From the NCBI RefSeq assembly GCF_024362345.1, contig NZ_CP101505.1, forward strand, positions 206,001 to 270,000: a DNA stretch of 64,000 nucleotides. The letters are read 5' to 3'. The notes beneath the pieces were generated by a model that had not been told where the DNA came from, did no database searches, and saw only the letters and a program-made list of their open reading frames with translations. Positions 18,889 to 29,900 of the stretch are shown piece by piece. The translations under genes were made by a program, and so were the position numbers. Each line of letters starts with the position of its first letter. The first letter of the stretch is position 1. This DNA comes from Polaribacter dokdonensis. Lineage in GTDB: Bacteria > Bacteroidota > Bacteroidia > Flavobacteriales > Flavobacteriaceae.

Positions 18889-19896
18889 ATGACAACAATG
18901 ACAAGAAATCAGGGCATAAAAGATTCTATCTTAGATTTAGTAGGGCAAACGCCACTTGTAAAATTACAAAGAGTTACCAAAGATTTAAAAGGATCTTATT
19001 TCGCAAAATTAGAAGCTTTTAATCCAGGGTTATCTCAAAAAGATAGAATTGCATTGCACATTGTAGAAAATGCAGAGAAAAAAGGTATTCTAACAAAAGG
19101 AGCTACAATTGTAGAAACTACTTCTGGTAATACTGGTTACAGTTTGGCAATGATTGGCTTAGTTAAAGGCTACAAATGTATCTTAGCAGTATCAGATAAA
19201 TCATCTCAAGACAAAATTGATTTACTAAAAACAATGGGAGCAGAGGTACATGTTTGTCCAGCAAATGTGCCAGCAGACGATCCAAGATCTTATTACGAAG
19301 TTGCAAAGAGAATTCATTTAGAAACTCCGAATTCTGTTTATATCAATCAATATTTTAACGAATTAAATAGCGAAGCACATTATAAAACCACTGGGCCAGA
19401 AATTTGGAAACAAACAGAAGGTAAAATTACACATTTAGTTGTTGCTAGTGGAACAGGAGGTACAATTTCAGGTACAGGTCAATATCTAAAAGAGCAAAAT
19501 CCTAATATTAAAATTTTAGGTGTAGATGCTATAGGTTCTGTATTAAAAAAATATCATGAAACAGGTGAGTTAGATTTAAATGAGGTTTCACCTTATAAAA
19601 TTGAAGGTTTAGGAAAAAATTTAATACCAACTGCTACCAACTTTGATGTGATAGATATTTACGAAAAGGTTTCAGATAAAGAAGCAGCTTTTGCTGCTAG
19701 AGATATTGTACAGCAAGAAGGTATTTTCTGTGGATACACTTGTGGTGCAGTTTTACAAGCAACAAAACAATACAATGCACAAAATTATTTTACAGAAGAT
19801 AGTTTTGTTGTACTTATATTTCCTGATCATGGCTCTAGATACATGAATAAGATTTATAATGCAAAATGGATGAAAATTCAGGGTTTTATCGATTAA
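18889..19896 (+). CDS. PLP-dependent cysteine-synthase/CBS-like enzyme, possible cysteate synthase
   Basis: About 335 residues of fold type II PLP enzyme. The PLP lysine is in LSQKDRIAL (Lys51 from this start), the substrate loop is [12 protein letters not shown] and the phosphate-binding loop is [12 protein letters not shown]. The C-terminus has [12 protein letters not shown]. It could make cysteine or cystathionine, or cysteate from O-phosphoserine and sulfite. The next gene is an acyl-CoA:amino acid condensing enzyme, and in capnine biosynthesis a cysteate synthase pairs with such an enzyme. That role is an inference from context. I chose ATG 18889 over an upstream TTG inside the promoter. 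Confidence 0.82.
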   Translation: MTTMTRNQGIKDSILDLVGQTPLVKLQRVTKDLKGSYFAKLEAFNPGLSQKDRIALHIVENAEKKGILTKGATIVETTSGNTGYSLAMIGLVKGYKCILAVSDKSSQDKIDLLKTMGAEVHVCPANVPADDPRSYYEVAKRIHLETPNSVYINQYFNELNSEAHYKTTGPEIWKQTEGKITHLVVASGTGGTISGTGQYLKEQNPNIKILGVDAIGSVLKKYHETGELDLNEVSPYKIEGLGKNLIPTATNFDVIDIYEKVSDKEAAFAARDIVQQEGIFCGYTCGAVLQATKQYNAQNYFTEDSFVVLIFPDHGSRYMNKIYNAKWMKIQGFID

Positions 19897-19949
19897 TTTT
19901 TTAAAATTAGAACAAAACTTCGCTAATTGTCTAAACTCTATTTTTTTGC

Positions 19950-19957
19950 TAACTTTG
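19950..19957 (+). promoter_or_regulatory. -7 element for the AONS/SPT-like gene
   Basis: TAACTTTG matches TAnnTTTG, with TTG at 19927-19929 as a -33 element. It shows that the acyltransferase gene has its own promoter besides possible readthrough. Confidence 0.6.
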
Positions 19958-19980
19958 CAAACTTGAAAAAATAGTAGAAA

Positions 19981-21228
19981 ATGACGACAGATTTATTCGA
20001 TAGAATTAAAAAAGATAAGGGTCCTTTAGGAAAATGGGCAGATCAAGCAGAAGGATATTATGTGTTTCCTAAGTTAGAAGGTCCTATTTCTAATAGAATG
20101 TCTTTTAATGGTAAGAAAGTAGTTACTTGGAGTATTAATGATTATCTAGGTTTAGCTAACCATCCAGAAGTACTTAAAGTTGATGGAGAGGCTGCTTTAG
20201 AGCATGGTATGGCTTATCCAATGGGTGCAAGAATGATGTCTGGTCATACACCTTTCCACGAACAATTAGAAGAAGAATGTGCTGCTTTTGTAGAAAAAGA
20301 AAAGGCATACTTATTAAACTTCGGTTATCAAGGTATTATGTCTGCAATTGATGCATTAGTTTCAAAAAACGATGTTATTGTTTATGACATAGATACACAC
20401 GCTTGTATTATTGATGGTGTTCGTTTACATGCAGGTAAACGTTTCGTATATCGTCATAATGATATGGAAAGTTTTGAGAAAAACATTAAACGTGCTGCAA
20501 AGATGGCAGAAAAAACAGGTGGAGGAATTTTGGTAATTTCTGAAGGTGTTTTTGGAATGCGTGGAGAGCAAGGTCGTTTAAAAGAAATAGTTGCCTTTAA
20601 AAAAGAATACAACTTTAGATTATTAGTAGATGATGCTCATGGTTTTGGTACACTTGGTGAAGGTGGTAAAGGAACTGGTTTTGAGCAAGGAGTTCAAGAA
20701 GATATAGACGTCTATTTTGCAACTTTCGCAAAATCGATGGCAGGTATTGGAGCTTTCTTAGCAGGAGATAAAGATGTAATTCAGTTTTTACAATACAATT
20801 TACGTTCTCAAATGTTTGCAAAATCTTTACCAATGGCAATGGTTAAAGGTGCTTTAAAACGTTTAGATATGATGCGTACAATGCCAGAGTTAAAAGAGAA
20901 ATTGTGGGAAAACACAAATGCTTTGCAATCTGGTTTAAGAGATGCTGGTTTCGATCTTGGAACTACACAAACGTGTATAACTCCAGTTTTCTTAAAAGGA
21001 GATATTCCAGAAGCAATGGCTATGGTTAACGATTTACGAGAAAATCATGGTATATTCTGTTCTATTGTTGTGTATCCTGTAATTCCAAAAGGATTAATTA
21101 TTTTAAGATTAATACCAACAGCAACACATACTCAAGAAGATATTGATGAAACCATTACTGCTTTTTCTGCAATTAGAGAGAATTTAGAAAATGGAACTTA
21201 TAAGAAAATTGCTGCATCAATGATGTAA
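19981..21228 (+). CDS. Alpha-oxoamine synthase (AONS/SPT-like), possible cysteate acyltransferase
   Basis: 415 residues of the class II PLP enzymes that condense an amino acid with an acyl thioester. SINDYLGLANHPEV, the DDAHGFGTLGEGG motif and Lys251 in TFAKSMAGIGAF are all intact. The family includes serine palmitoyltransferase, KBL, BioF and the cysteate acyltransferase of sulfonolipid synthesis. No biotin genes are nearby, and the neighbour is a cysteine-synthase-like gene, so lipid-base synthesis (sphingoid or capnoid) is more likely than BioF. The exact substrate cannot be read from sequence alone. Confidence 0.8.
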   Translation: MTTDLFDRIKKDKGPLGKWADQAEGYYVFPKLEGPISNRMSFNGKKVVTWSINDYLGLANHPEVLKVDGEAALEHGMAYPMGARMMSGHTPFHEQLEEECAAFVEKEKAYLLNFGYQGIMSAIDALVSKNDVIVYDIDTHACIIDGVRLHAGKRFVYRHNDMESFEKNIKRAAKMAEKTGGGILVISEGVFGMRGEQGRLKEIVAFKKEYNFRLLVDDAHGFGTLGEGGKGTGFEQGVQEDIDVYFATFAKSMAGIGAFLAGDKDVIQFLQYNLRSQMFAKSLPMAMVKGALKRLDMMRTMPELKEKLWENTNALQSGLRDAGFDLGTTQTCITPVFLKGDIPEAMAMVNDLRENHGIFCSIVVYPVIPKGLIILRLIPTATHTQEDIDETITAFSAIRENLENGTYKKIAASMM

Positions 21229-21246
21229 ATGAAATTTTCATAAAAC

Positions 21247-21278
21247 AAAAAAGCCAAACAGCAATGTTTGGCTTTTTT
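21247..21278. terminator. Bidirectional terminator
   Basis: AAGCCAAACA at 21251-21260 pairs with TGTTTGGCTT at 21265-21274. A-run and T-run on opposite sides suit both the acyltransferase gene and the convergent YwqK-like gene. Confidence 0.9.
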
Positions 21279-21285
21279 GTTTTAA

Positions 21286-21843
21286 TTAATCTTCAGTAAA
21301 TCCATTTTTCTTTAGAATACTACTATACCACTGGTAAGATATTTCACCTCGTTTATAGTAAGCTTTTACTTCTTCTATACTACCTTTTTTACCATAATCT
21401 ATTGTATTGTTTAAAGAACCATCTTTATTGTAATATTTCCATTCACCAATTTTAATTCGCCAATTCTTGTAAGTACCTTTTGACTTTAAAATCCCATTTT
21501 TATAAAATTTTTGAATTGAGCCTTCTACTAAATTGTTATTATAGTTTCCTATTTCTTTATAATTTCCGTTTTCATAATAGTTAATCCATTTTCCTTGTCC
21601 AACACCATTTTCAAATTCTTGCCAAGATTCATAATTCCCATTTTTATATTTGGCAAATAAAATTCCTGTAAAAGGTTTATTATCACCTTTGGCATAATAT
21701 TTATAAACTCCATTAGTAGTTTTACCAGTTGCATCTGCCATAGAAATCTCTTTTTTGATTTCTGTATTACTCATTGGCAACATTTGTTGAGCGAAATTAT
21801 TTATCGTATATAAAATGCTAATAAAGGTTAAAATACTTTTCAT
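21286..21843 (-). CDS. Secreted YwqK/MORN-repeat protein
   Basis: 185 residues with a signal peptide ending INNFAQ. The mature part is a series of about 22-residue MORN-like repeats (YENGNYKEIGNYNNN, FYKNGILKSKGTYKN, YYNKDGSLNNTIDYG). Databases often call this family the YwqK antitoxin, but the secretion signal and lack of a partner argue against a toxin-antitoxin role here. The function is unknown; the repeats suggest a beta-sheet scaffold. Confidence 0.75.
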   Translation of the reverse strand: MKSILTFISILYTINNFAQQMLPMSNTEIKKEISMADATGKTTNGVYKYYAKGDNKPFTGILFAKYKNGNYESWQEFENGVGQGKWINYYENGNYKEIGNYNNNLVEGSIQKFYKNGILKSKGTYKNWRIKIGEWKYYNKDGSLNNTIDYGKKGSIEEVKAYYKRGEISYQWYSSILKKNGFTED

Positions 21844-21982
21844 TATTTAAGTTGTTAATTATTAATGTTTTAAGTCATTAAATTACAAAATACAACTTTA
21901 AAGAAATGTTAAATCTTTTTAGAATATATCTACTTTAAATAAGGGAATTGGAATAAGCTACTTAAGCTATTCTTAAAGGCTT

Positions 21983-23317
21983 TTATCTGTCTAAATTGTA
22001 ATCAGGTTGTGAAATTTGTTTAACAAAGATTAAGGCATCATAGGTGTCTGCATATACCTTATTTATCATTATTTTATGAAGAGGTTTTGGTTGATAGCCA
22101 CCAGCAGCAATTAATAAATGTTTGTTTTTTTTGTTAAAAAAGTTAGAAGTACCATTTTTATTCGCTTTCTCTAAATCTACAAAATAAATATTCTTATTTA
22201 CAGACATTAGAGTATAGGCGTATGTTTTTTTAAAAGGTTTTTTTATATGATGAATTTCCCAACGATTACCACTTTTTTTGTTAGTTGTTAAACCATCAAT
22301 TTTACCAACTCCAAAATCAAACCCAATACTATAGTAATCATCTTTATAATAGTCTTTTAAATGGCGACCTAAATTTATGATTTCACTTCCTGTATAATAC
22401 ATCTCTTTTTTATTGACATGTTCATTATGTGCCCAAATAAATGCCTTACCATTTTCAGCTTCATTTTCAACAATCCATTTAACATTTTCGAACATCTTTA
22501 AATCTCTACTCTTTGTGCTTTCTGGATATTTTAAATTAATTTTTGATGCGTATTCAGTATATTTAATCAAATAATCTAGACTTCTTTCTACTGAATTGTA
22601 TGCTACATCTTTCTTGTTAGATTTTAAAATTTCTTTTTTTAATTGATTTAATACAGGAAGTTGTTGTTGCCACCAATTATCTTTAACACTGTAATTTATT
22701 TTTTTGTTTGCACAACTATCTACAATTTTTAATATTTTCTCTGAAATATTAATTTTATTAGCATCAATAAACTCGCGTATTTCTAGGTTAATTCTTTTAC
22801 CAACTTGAATATCCATTCCATAAAATCGAATTTGGTTTTCTATTGGTTTGTTTGCGTTATAATTTCTCATCCATGCTAAGAGGTTCACAATTTCTTTGGT
22901 ATACCAATAGCCAATATTAAAATTTTTAGCAATTGTTTTAATATCTCCTTTTCCACCACTTATCCATTCATTAATTCCTTTTTCTGCTTGATAAGATTCT
23001 TCCATAATAAAAGTTCTTACACCTTGTGTTTTAACTAAATATTTAAAAAATTTAGCTTTCAGGTTAAAAAACTCCTTGGTATTATGAGAAGCCTCTCCAA
23101 AACCAAAAATTTTAGCATTTTTAAATTTTTCAGGTATATTTTTATTAAAATTAATCAGTTCAGAATCAGGGTTAGCGTTTTCAATCTCGATAGAATTTTT
23201 TGTAATCCAATTTATGGTTTCTTGCTTTTGAGAATTTATAGAAAGAGGTAGGATTAAGATGAAAAGGAGCAAAATTTTATTATTAGAAAAAAGTCTATTA
23301 ATTAATTTTAGAATCAC
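21983..23317 (-). CDS. Erythromycin-esterase-like hydrolase, secreted
   Basis: 444 residues starting at GTG 23317, with an N-terminal signal peptide (LLLFILILPLSINSQ). The family signatures are IFGFGEASHNTKEFFNLK near residue 70, FIMEESYQAEKGINEW, and KAFIWAHNEHV with the conserved histidine. Relatives include macrolide esterases (Ere) and many housekeeping proteins of unknown substrate. Antibiotic resistance should not be inferred from family membership alone. The gene stands alone. Confidence 0.82.
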   Translation of the reverse strand: MILKLINRLFSNNKILLLFILILPLSINSQKQETINWITKNSIEIENANPDSELINFNKNIPEKFKNAKIFGFGEASHNTKEFFNLKAKFFKYLVKTQGVRTFIMEESYQAEKGINEWISGGKGDIKTIAKNFNIGYWYTKEIVNLLAWMRNYNANKPIENQIRFYGMDIQVGKRINLEIREFIDANKINISEKILKIVDSCANKKINYSVKDNWWQQQLPVLNQLKKEILKSNKKDVAYNSVERSLDYLIKYTEYASKINLKYPESTKSRDLKMFENVKWIVENEAENGKAFIWAHNEHVNKKEMYYTGSEIINLGRHLKDYYKDDYYSIGFDFGVGKIDGLTTNKKSGNRWEIHHIKKPFKKTYAYTLMSVNKNIYFVDLEKANKNGTSNFFNKKNKHLLIAAGGYQPKPLHKIMINKVYADTYDALIFVKQISQPDYNLDR

Positions 23318-23446
23318 TTTTATATTATTTACTATAGATTAAGCATCGAATGTAGTAAAAACGAACAGTATAAACATTAATGCTTATCTACAATTAACTT
23401 TACTTTATGTTTCTAAAGAGTTATAAAAGTAACCCTCACTTTAACT

Positions 23447-24301
23447 TTATTTTTCATGAAATTCTAAAATAGCTTTTAGAACTTTATTTGGAGTTTCTAC
23501 ATGAGGATAATGCCCAGAATTTTCTAGCAAAGTAATGTTTGCATTAGGTATTAATATTGCATATCTATCAGCCATATGTTTACCTGAAATTGGATCTTCA
23601 ATACCATTAATAAGCAATAGAGGAATAAAATTTTTAACTAATGGAGCTAACCATCTTTCTCTATGTAGTTTTCGCTCTTTCATATAACGAATTAATCTAG
23701 GAATCATAGCAATACCATTGTTATGAACTATTAAATTCCATGTTTCATTTAAAAACTCTGAAGTAGGAGGATGAGCTTTGCTGAAAATTCCGTTCATGCT
23801 ATTTGTAAATGATTTTTTAGACATGAATTTAGTTACAAAAGAACCTAAAGGAGAAATGAGCAGTTTTTGAATAAAAAGAGCTTTATGTGTTTCAGGAAAA
23901 AGACCACCATTCAGAAAAATACAAGATTGCCAAAGTATTTTAGAACTGTTTTCTGCTTGCCTTGCTAATAATTCTTGAGCAATAGTATCACCTAAATCAT
24001 GAGCTAATATATGTGCTTTAGAAACGTTTTTCTGAATCAATAACTCTTCTATCATATCTGCTTGTAAACTAATTGATAATGCTCTATCAGGTTTTGCAGA
24101 TTTTCCTAATCCAATTAAATCAAAAGTAATAACGTCAAACCTTGCTGTTAGTTTTGACCATATTTTTTCAAAGTCCCAAGAAGAAGAAGGAAAACCATGA
24201 ATACAAACTAATGTTTCACCTGTTCCAGCTCTTTTATTAAAAATCTTGAGCTCATTTACTTTAGTAAATTCACCACTTTTGTACCATTCTTTTACGTTCA
24301 T
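23447..24301 (-). CDS. Alpha/beta hydrolase, haloalkane-dehalogenase-like
   Basis: 284 residues. The oxyanion region HGFPSSSWDF is at about 35-44, and the nucleophile elbow AHDLGD has Asp102 in place of serine. The catalytic histidine lies in ENSGHYPHVE near the C-terminus. An aspartate nucleophile fits haloalkane dehalogenases and epoxide hydrolases. The substrate is unknown. No signal peptide is present, so it is cytoplasmic. Confidence 0.8.
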   Translation of the reverse strand: MNVKEWYKSGEFTKVNELKIFNKRAGTGETLVCIHGFPSSSWDFEKIWSKLTARFDVITFDLIGLGKSAKPDRALSISLQADMIEELLIQKNVSKAHILAHDLGDTIAQELLARQAENSSKILWQSCIFLNGGLFPETHKALFIQKLLISPLGSFVTKFMSKKSFTNSMNGIFSKAHPPTSEFLNETWNLIVHNNGIAMIPRLIRYMKERKLHRERWLAPLVKNFIPLLLINGIEDPISGKHMADRYAILIPNANITLLENSGHYPHVETPNKVLKAILEFHEK

Positions 24302-24438
24302 AATCCTCTATTCACATAATCTTTGAAAGTACTAATTATTTAGTTAATGTGTCGTTAATAAAATATTCTCTTTAATTACTGATGATATTTTTAGCTTCAA
24401 ATTTTTTATTTCTGAATTTAGACTTATTAACTTTAATT

Positions 24439-25533
24439 TTATTCTTTAAAAGTGGGAATAAAAATATCATTCAAAAAAGCAAAAGGTAATTTGTCTTTTG
24501 GTGAGTTATAAGCACCACCTGTAAAGATGGCTACTAAGTTCAATGAAGGCAGAATCATTATGTATTGGCCTCCATTTCCTGTAGCTATTTTAGATTGAAT
24601 AATAGTGTTTTTGTGGTTAAAAGGAATGTTCCACCATAAATAACCATAATCTATATTTGTAATTTTAGTTTTAGGTGAAGTAGCTTCTTCAATCCATTTT
24701 TTTGATACAATTTGTTCGCCTTTCCAAGTGCCATTATTTAGAACTAACTGTCCTATTTTAGCCAAATCTCTAGGAGTCATATAAACTCTTTTGGCTGATG
24801 GTATCACCTTTTTTTTAGAAGTATGGCTCCAATAGAAATTATCAATTCGTAAAGGGTCAAATAAATATGTTTTGGCAAACTCATCTATAGATAATCCAGA
24901 AGTTTGACTAATGATTTCAGCTGTCAATACAACACCCATTGTGCAATAAGTAGAGGTTGAGCCTGGTTCATTAATTATTGGTAAATTTAATGTGTACTGC
25001 AGCCAATCTTTTCGCTTATAAACTTTATCCTCTTGTCCTTTCGATTTTTTATTCCAGTCATCACAATCTAAACCACTAGACATGGTGATTAGATTTTTTA
25101 TGGTGATTTCGTTTTTCCTTTTATCAATATTTTTAGCAGGTACAGGGCTTTTTAAATATTTTGAAATAGGATCATTTATATCTTCAATAATATTCTTATC
25201 TAAGGCTATACCTAATAAAATAGCAACAATACTTTTAGTTACAGATCTTAGATCATGAGGTTTATCAATAGTGTATCCTTTATAATATTCCTCAAGAACT
25301 AGTTCGTTATTTTTTATAAGTAAAATACTATGAATTTCATTTTCTATGTTTAAAAGCTGAGTAAATGCTTTATGAATTAAAGTAGTATCTATATTCTGGT
25401 TTAGAATGCTACCTGTTTGCCAGCCATCTTTAAGTGTTACAGGTTTTTTGTAAGTGTATATGTTTTGAGAATAACCAATAAAAACGATTAAAGAAAAGAA
25501 GAAAAAGAGAAGTGTTTTTTTATTCAATTTCAT
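24439..25533 (-). CDS. Serine hydrolase of the class C beta-lactamase family
   Basis: About 364 residues from ATG 25533, with a signal peptide ending IGYSQN. The catalytic Ser-x-x-Lys motif is SVTK at 97-100, and the second motif region is TSTYCTMG. Most such exported proteins are D-aminopeptidase or esterase-like rather than true beta-lactamases. The start overlaps the end of the upstream YiiX-like gene by 14 bases, so the two form an operon. I preferred ATG 25533 to TTG 25545 because it gives a clean signal peptide. Confidence 0.8.
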   Translation of the reverse strand: MKLNKKTLLFFFFSLIVFIGYSQNIYTYKKPVTLKDGWQTGSILNQNIDTTLIHKAFTQLLNIENEIHSILLIKNNELVLEEYYKGYTIDKPHDLRSVTKSIVAILLGIALDKNIIEDINDPISKYLKSPVPAKNIDKRKNEITIKNLITMSSGLDCDDWNKKSKGQEDKVYKRKDWLQYTLNLPIINEPGSTSTYCTMGVVLTAEIISQTSGLSIDEFAKTYLFDPLRIDNFYWSHTSKKKVIPSAKRVYMTPRDLAKIGQLVLNNGTWKGEQIVSKKWIEEATSPKTKITNIDYGYLWWNIPFNHKNTIIQSKIATGNGGQYIMILPSLNLVAIFTGGAYNSPKDKLPFAFLNDIFIPTFKE

Positions 25534-26194
25534 AATCATGCACAAATGTTAGGTGAGGACTACTAGCCATTAAATTAGGATTTGTGCCTTCAATTCCTTC
25601 AGGAATAGAATGTTTACGTTCTTTGTAATACTTAATCCAACTAGGCATGGGTTTACCTGATTTGCCATTAAAAGTCATTGGATGAGTAAGAAAAGGAATA
25701 GCATCTTTTGGTAAATTTTGTGACGAAAACATCTTGTAAACTAGCTCAGAACAATAGTAAGAGTTGTCATCCCATAGAAAAATTTCATCATAAGGAGTAC
25801 CTAATCTATCTAAACCATATTGAATGGCTTTCGAAAAGTATTTTTGATAATTTTCATCTAGTCTTGCAACTGTAGTCTGAGATTTATTCGCCTTATTTTT
25901 ATTTCTATCTAAAAAATCATTTAAAGATGTTTTTTGAATTCCCTTTTTGGGGATAGCTTCAACCACAAACCATTCACCATTCTTTTTTGTGGCTATACCA
26001 ACATGAGAATAATTTTTGGCCATTTCTGTAGCTGTTACATCTTTTATTGCAGTATCAATTTCATCTGTGCCTGTATTTTGAAACAGTATATCACCTTCTT
26101 TCAGTTGAAAATTATTATTTGTTTTAGTTGTACAGCTCAATAATAAAAAAGAGAAAATAAATACAAAATATATACATTTATAGCTACTAATCAT
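25520..26194 (-). CDS. YiiX-like NlpC/P60 cysteine hydrolase, lipoprotein
   Basis: 224 residues. The lipobox FLLLSC is near residue 21. The YiiX signatures are EGDILFQNTGTDEIDTAI, the catalytic histidine in NYSHVGIA and the cysteine in NSYYCSELVYKMF, so the catalytic pair is present. It is probably an envelope amidase or peptidase. It is translated ahead of, and overlaps, the serine hydrolase gene, suggesting a joint role in cell-wall or peptide metabolism. Confidence 0.82.
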   Translation of the reverse strand: MISSYKCIYFVFIFSFLLLSCTTKTNNNFQLKEGDILFQNTGTDEIDTAIKDVTATEMAKNYSHVGIATKKNGEWFVVEAIPKKGIQKTSLNDFLDRNKNKANKSQTTVARLDENYQKYFSKAIQYGLDRLGTPYDEIFLWDDNSYYCSELVYKMFSSQNLPKDAIPFLTHPMTFNGKSGKPMPSWIKYYKERKHSIPEGIEGTNPNLMASSPHLTFVHDYEIE

Positions 26195-26354
26195 AATGTT
26201 GTTTTTGAATTAAAGTTTATTATTCTATGTAGATAAATACCTTTTTTTATGATGCATCGAATTTAGGAAATAATGTTGGAATGCTTAAATGTAAATTAAA
26301 TCCAAATCATTAAATTTTAAAACTAGATTATGGTTTAAAGTAGTAATCACATTA

Positions 26355-26813
26355 TTAATCAATCTTATAGATATAATCGTGCTTCATTCTCTCAGATTTT
26401 GATTTTAATTGAGAAATACTAAGAGATTCATTATTGATGGTTATATTTTTTATTAAATAATTTGCCCATCTATAATTACTAGATTTTGCAATTTGAATAG
26501 TAGTATTTGGCTTTGCATAAAATACAAATGTAGAATCTGATGTTTCTGTGAATAATAATTTCACATCAGTTTTATTTTGCTGAAATTTTTTAGGATTATG
26601 TATACCTGTAACAGCTTTAAGACTAAATGATTTTAAAATAGCATTTTTTAGTTTTAAGCTTGATTTTAAGCTTGATTTTAAGCTATGTGTAATCTCAATT
26701 TTTTGAGTTGTTTTCGTAGAATTTTGGATGTAAAAGTCTGTTGGAATAGTACAATTGTAAAAAGTTAATAATAAGGTAACTAATAAAAATAAGTTAAATT
26801 TTCTCTTAATCAT
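26355..26813 (-). CDS. Lipoprotein of unknown function
   Basis: 152 residues with lipoprotein signal FLLVTLLLTFYNC, Cys at about 21. The mature protein is short and basic, with no motif I recognise. The KSSLKSSLKLK stretch near residue 50 is encoded by a 12-base tandem repeat, which may vary between strains. It stands alone between the YiiX/serine hydrolase pair and the polymerase genes. Confidence 0.6.
   Translation of the reverse strand: MIKRKFNLFLLVTLLLTFYNCTIPTDFYIQNSTKTTQKIEITHSLKSSLKSSLKLKNAILKSFSLKAVTGIHNPKKFQQNKTDVKLLFTETSDSTFVFYAKPNTTIQIAKSSNYRWANYLIKNITINNESLSISQLKSKSERMKHDYIYKID
26652..26684 (-). repeat. 12-base tandem repeat inside a lipoprotein gene
   Basis: The unit TTTTAAGCTTGA occurs 2.75 times in perfect copies and adds the four-residue unit KSSL in frame. 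The repeat length keeps the frame. Confidence 0.8.
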
Positions 26814-26912
26814 TTATGAATTGAGTTTGTAATTATTTGCTATTTACAACAGATAAATCAAGTAAATGTTTTAATAGGTATTCTAAAATATGAAAGTATT
26901 AAATATATAAAA

Positions 26913-29900
26913 TTAACAACGAGGATTTAAAGCAATACTCATTTTTTTAGACTTTATAATATTCATACTACAAAAACCAAATCTGTTGGTAATTTTACCA
27001 TAACAAGCATAAATACCCATACCATTTATTGGGTACAAGTGCACCACATTTGTAAAGTGTACAGCATCAAAATAATTACCATCTACATCTATAAAAGTGC
27101 TTAATCTCATTAATTTTCCTGTACTTGTTTTGTTATATCTTGTGGTTACAAGTTTACCATAAAGAAGCACATTTTTATCAGCATATTTATACATGTCTTT
27201 TGCTTTAATATGCTTGTGATAATCTTCTATAACCAAAGAAAAATAATCATAAGTAGTAAAATCTATCAATTCTAATTGATCATAAACATCTTCTAACCAA
27301 TGACTTTCTAGTTTTGGTATCTTAAATTGTTGATGTGGAACTCCAAATAGTTTTCCTTGGCTTACTAATTCGTTTTTCTTAGTTCCATTTATTCTAAAGG
27401 TAGCCTCCCATAACAAAGTTGTTTTTGGTTTTTTTGTAAACCTAAAAGCATTAATTCTAATTAAAATAGTGAGTTGCTCTATAGATATAGAAACTCTATC
27501 TAAAAAATTATTTAGAGAAAGGAATTTACCTTCTGTTTGACGACTGCTTAAAATTCTTTCTATTAATAAATGTTCTAAGTTTTTTAGGTAACCAAAGCCT
27601 AAAAAGATGGTTTTACCTTTTACAATATTAGGATGATCGCTTGTGTTTATACAAGGCAATTCAATTGTTGCACCTCGCATTTTTGCTTCATGAATATAGT
27701 GTTCTGTAGAATAAAAACCACCACCATTATTTAAAACAGCAGTCATAAACTCAATAGGGTAGTAGCATTTTAAAAATAAACTTTGGTAGCTTTCTACAGC
27801 ATAAGAAGCAGAGTGTCCTTTAGCAAAAGCATAACCTGCAAAACTTTTAATTTGATTCCAAACCTCAAAGATTAACTCATCTTTAAACCCTTTTTTTCTA
27901 CAGTTTTCTATAAATTTATTTTCTACAGCTTTAAACTCAGATACTGATCTGTATTTACCACTCATTCCTCTTCGTAAAACATCAGCTTCGCCTAAAGTTA
28001 AATCTGCAAATTGATTGGCAACTTTCATTACATCTTCTTGGTATACCATAACTCCATAGGTTTCTGGCATAATTTTTAACAAAATAGGATTAGCATTTTT
28101 TCGATGTTCAGGGTATCTGTGCCTTTTAATAAACTCATCTTTCATTCCAGAGCTAGAAACCCCAGGTCTAATAATAGAACTTGCAGCTACCAGACCTAAA
28201 TAATCTTGCGTTTGTAGTTTTTGCATTAAACCACGCATTGCAGGCGATTCTACATAATAAGCCCCAATTGCGCCTCCTGTTTTTAAAAGGTTGTTTATTT
28301 TTTTATCGTTCTTAAAACGCTCAATATCTGTAATGTCTATTTCTGGTGCATCAGGATTATTTTCTTTAATTAGAGCTAATGCATCTTTTATTTTTGCCAA
28401 ACCTCGCTGACCAAGAATATCAAATTTAAAAATACCAACATCGTCTGCAATATTCATATCAAACTGAACTGTAGGAAAGTTTTTTGGAGGCAAACTTGTT
28501 GCAGAAAAATAATGAATAGGTTTGTCTAAAATTAGAATTCCTGCAGAATGTACACTTACATAATTTGGGAAGCCTTCTATGAGTTTTCCGTATTTTAAAA
28601 CCAAATGAGCCATAGAATCAAACTGACTCTTTTTTTCTTGATTGATTTTCTTAGTGGTAGTTGCTAATTTTTGAGACCTTGAATAGTTACCAAGGGTAGA
28701 AACACCTTTGCTTAGTTTGTCTATTTCTTCTTTTGGCAAACCAAAAACTTTACCCAATTCTCTTACAATAGCTCTGTATTTAAAGGTTACATAGGTAGCT
28801 AATAAAGCAACATTGTTAAAACGATTAAAAATATAATTGGTTACAATGTCTCTATCTTTCCAAGAAAAATCGATATCAAAATCTGGAGGAGATGCTCTAA
28901 ATGGATTTATAAAACGCTCAAAATACAAATCTAATTCTATAGGATCTACATCTGTAATACCAATAATATAAGCAACAATACTATTGGCTCCACTTCCTCT
29001 ACCAACATGAAAAAAGTTGTTTCTTTTGGCAAAGTGTATAATATCATAATTTATTAAAAAGAACGATACAAACTTTAAGTCTACAATAACCTTTAGCTCT
29101 TTTTCTAAACGATCATATACTTTTTGAGTAGGCTTTGTATATCTTTTTTTTAAATTTTCTGCACATAGTTTCTTTAGTAATTTACAATCTTCATCAAAAG
29201 AATTGGTGTAAAATTTTAAGTTTTGATTGGTTCTGTTTTCATTAAACCCAAAGTTGATAGTACACGCATTTAATAAGTTTTCTGTATTGGTTATAACATT
29301 CGTAAAATCTTTAAAGTAATTTTTTAAGTCTTGAAGCGTGTACATAACATCTGTTTCTAAACACTCTTCAGTTTTAGATAATTTACTTAACAGAATATTT
29401 TTATCTATAGCTCTAAGTAAACGATGTGCATTAAAGTCTTTTTTATTGCGAACAGTAACTTGTTGTTGAATTACAATTTTGTCTTTGTATTTATTTAAAT
29501 AAGAAAATCTAAGCTTATTAATTTCGGCTACAGAAACCCCTACAAATTCGTTTTTTTTAAACGATGTTAAATTAAGTTCTAGTGCTTTCTCAAAAGGATA
29601 AATAATAAAAACATCCTCTAAATATTTAGGTTGATTAGGAAAATCTATTTTAGCTTCTAAAAAGTAAGAGAGGTAAGCATTAATTTGTTGAAAACCCCTG
29701 TTGTTTTTAGCAATAGCAACAAATTGTTGTGAGTTTCCATTTCTAAAATCTACCCCAATTACAGGTTTAATATTTAATTTATTTGCTTGCTGCACAAAAT
29801 TCATACAAGCAGAAGTATTATTAATATCTGTAAGTGCAATACAGTTGCTCTTATTTTTTACAGCCAGTTGCAAAAGGTCTATTTCAGAGAAGGTTCCAAA

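Noticed and set aside
21286..21843. YwqK-like gene as an antitoxin
   Set aside because: The product has a signal peptide and no toxin gene is adjacent; the database name alone is not evidence.
21983..23317. Macrolide resistance gene
   Set aside because: Erythromycin-esterase-like proteins are common in environmental Bacteroidota and the substrate cannot be inferred.
24439..25533. Beta-lactamase resistance gene
   Set aside because: The SxxK family includes many esterases and peptidases; no resistance-specific motif can be shown.
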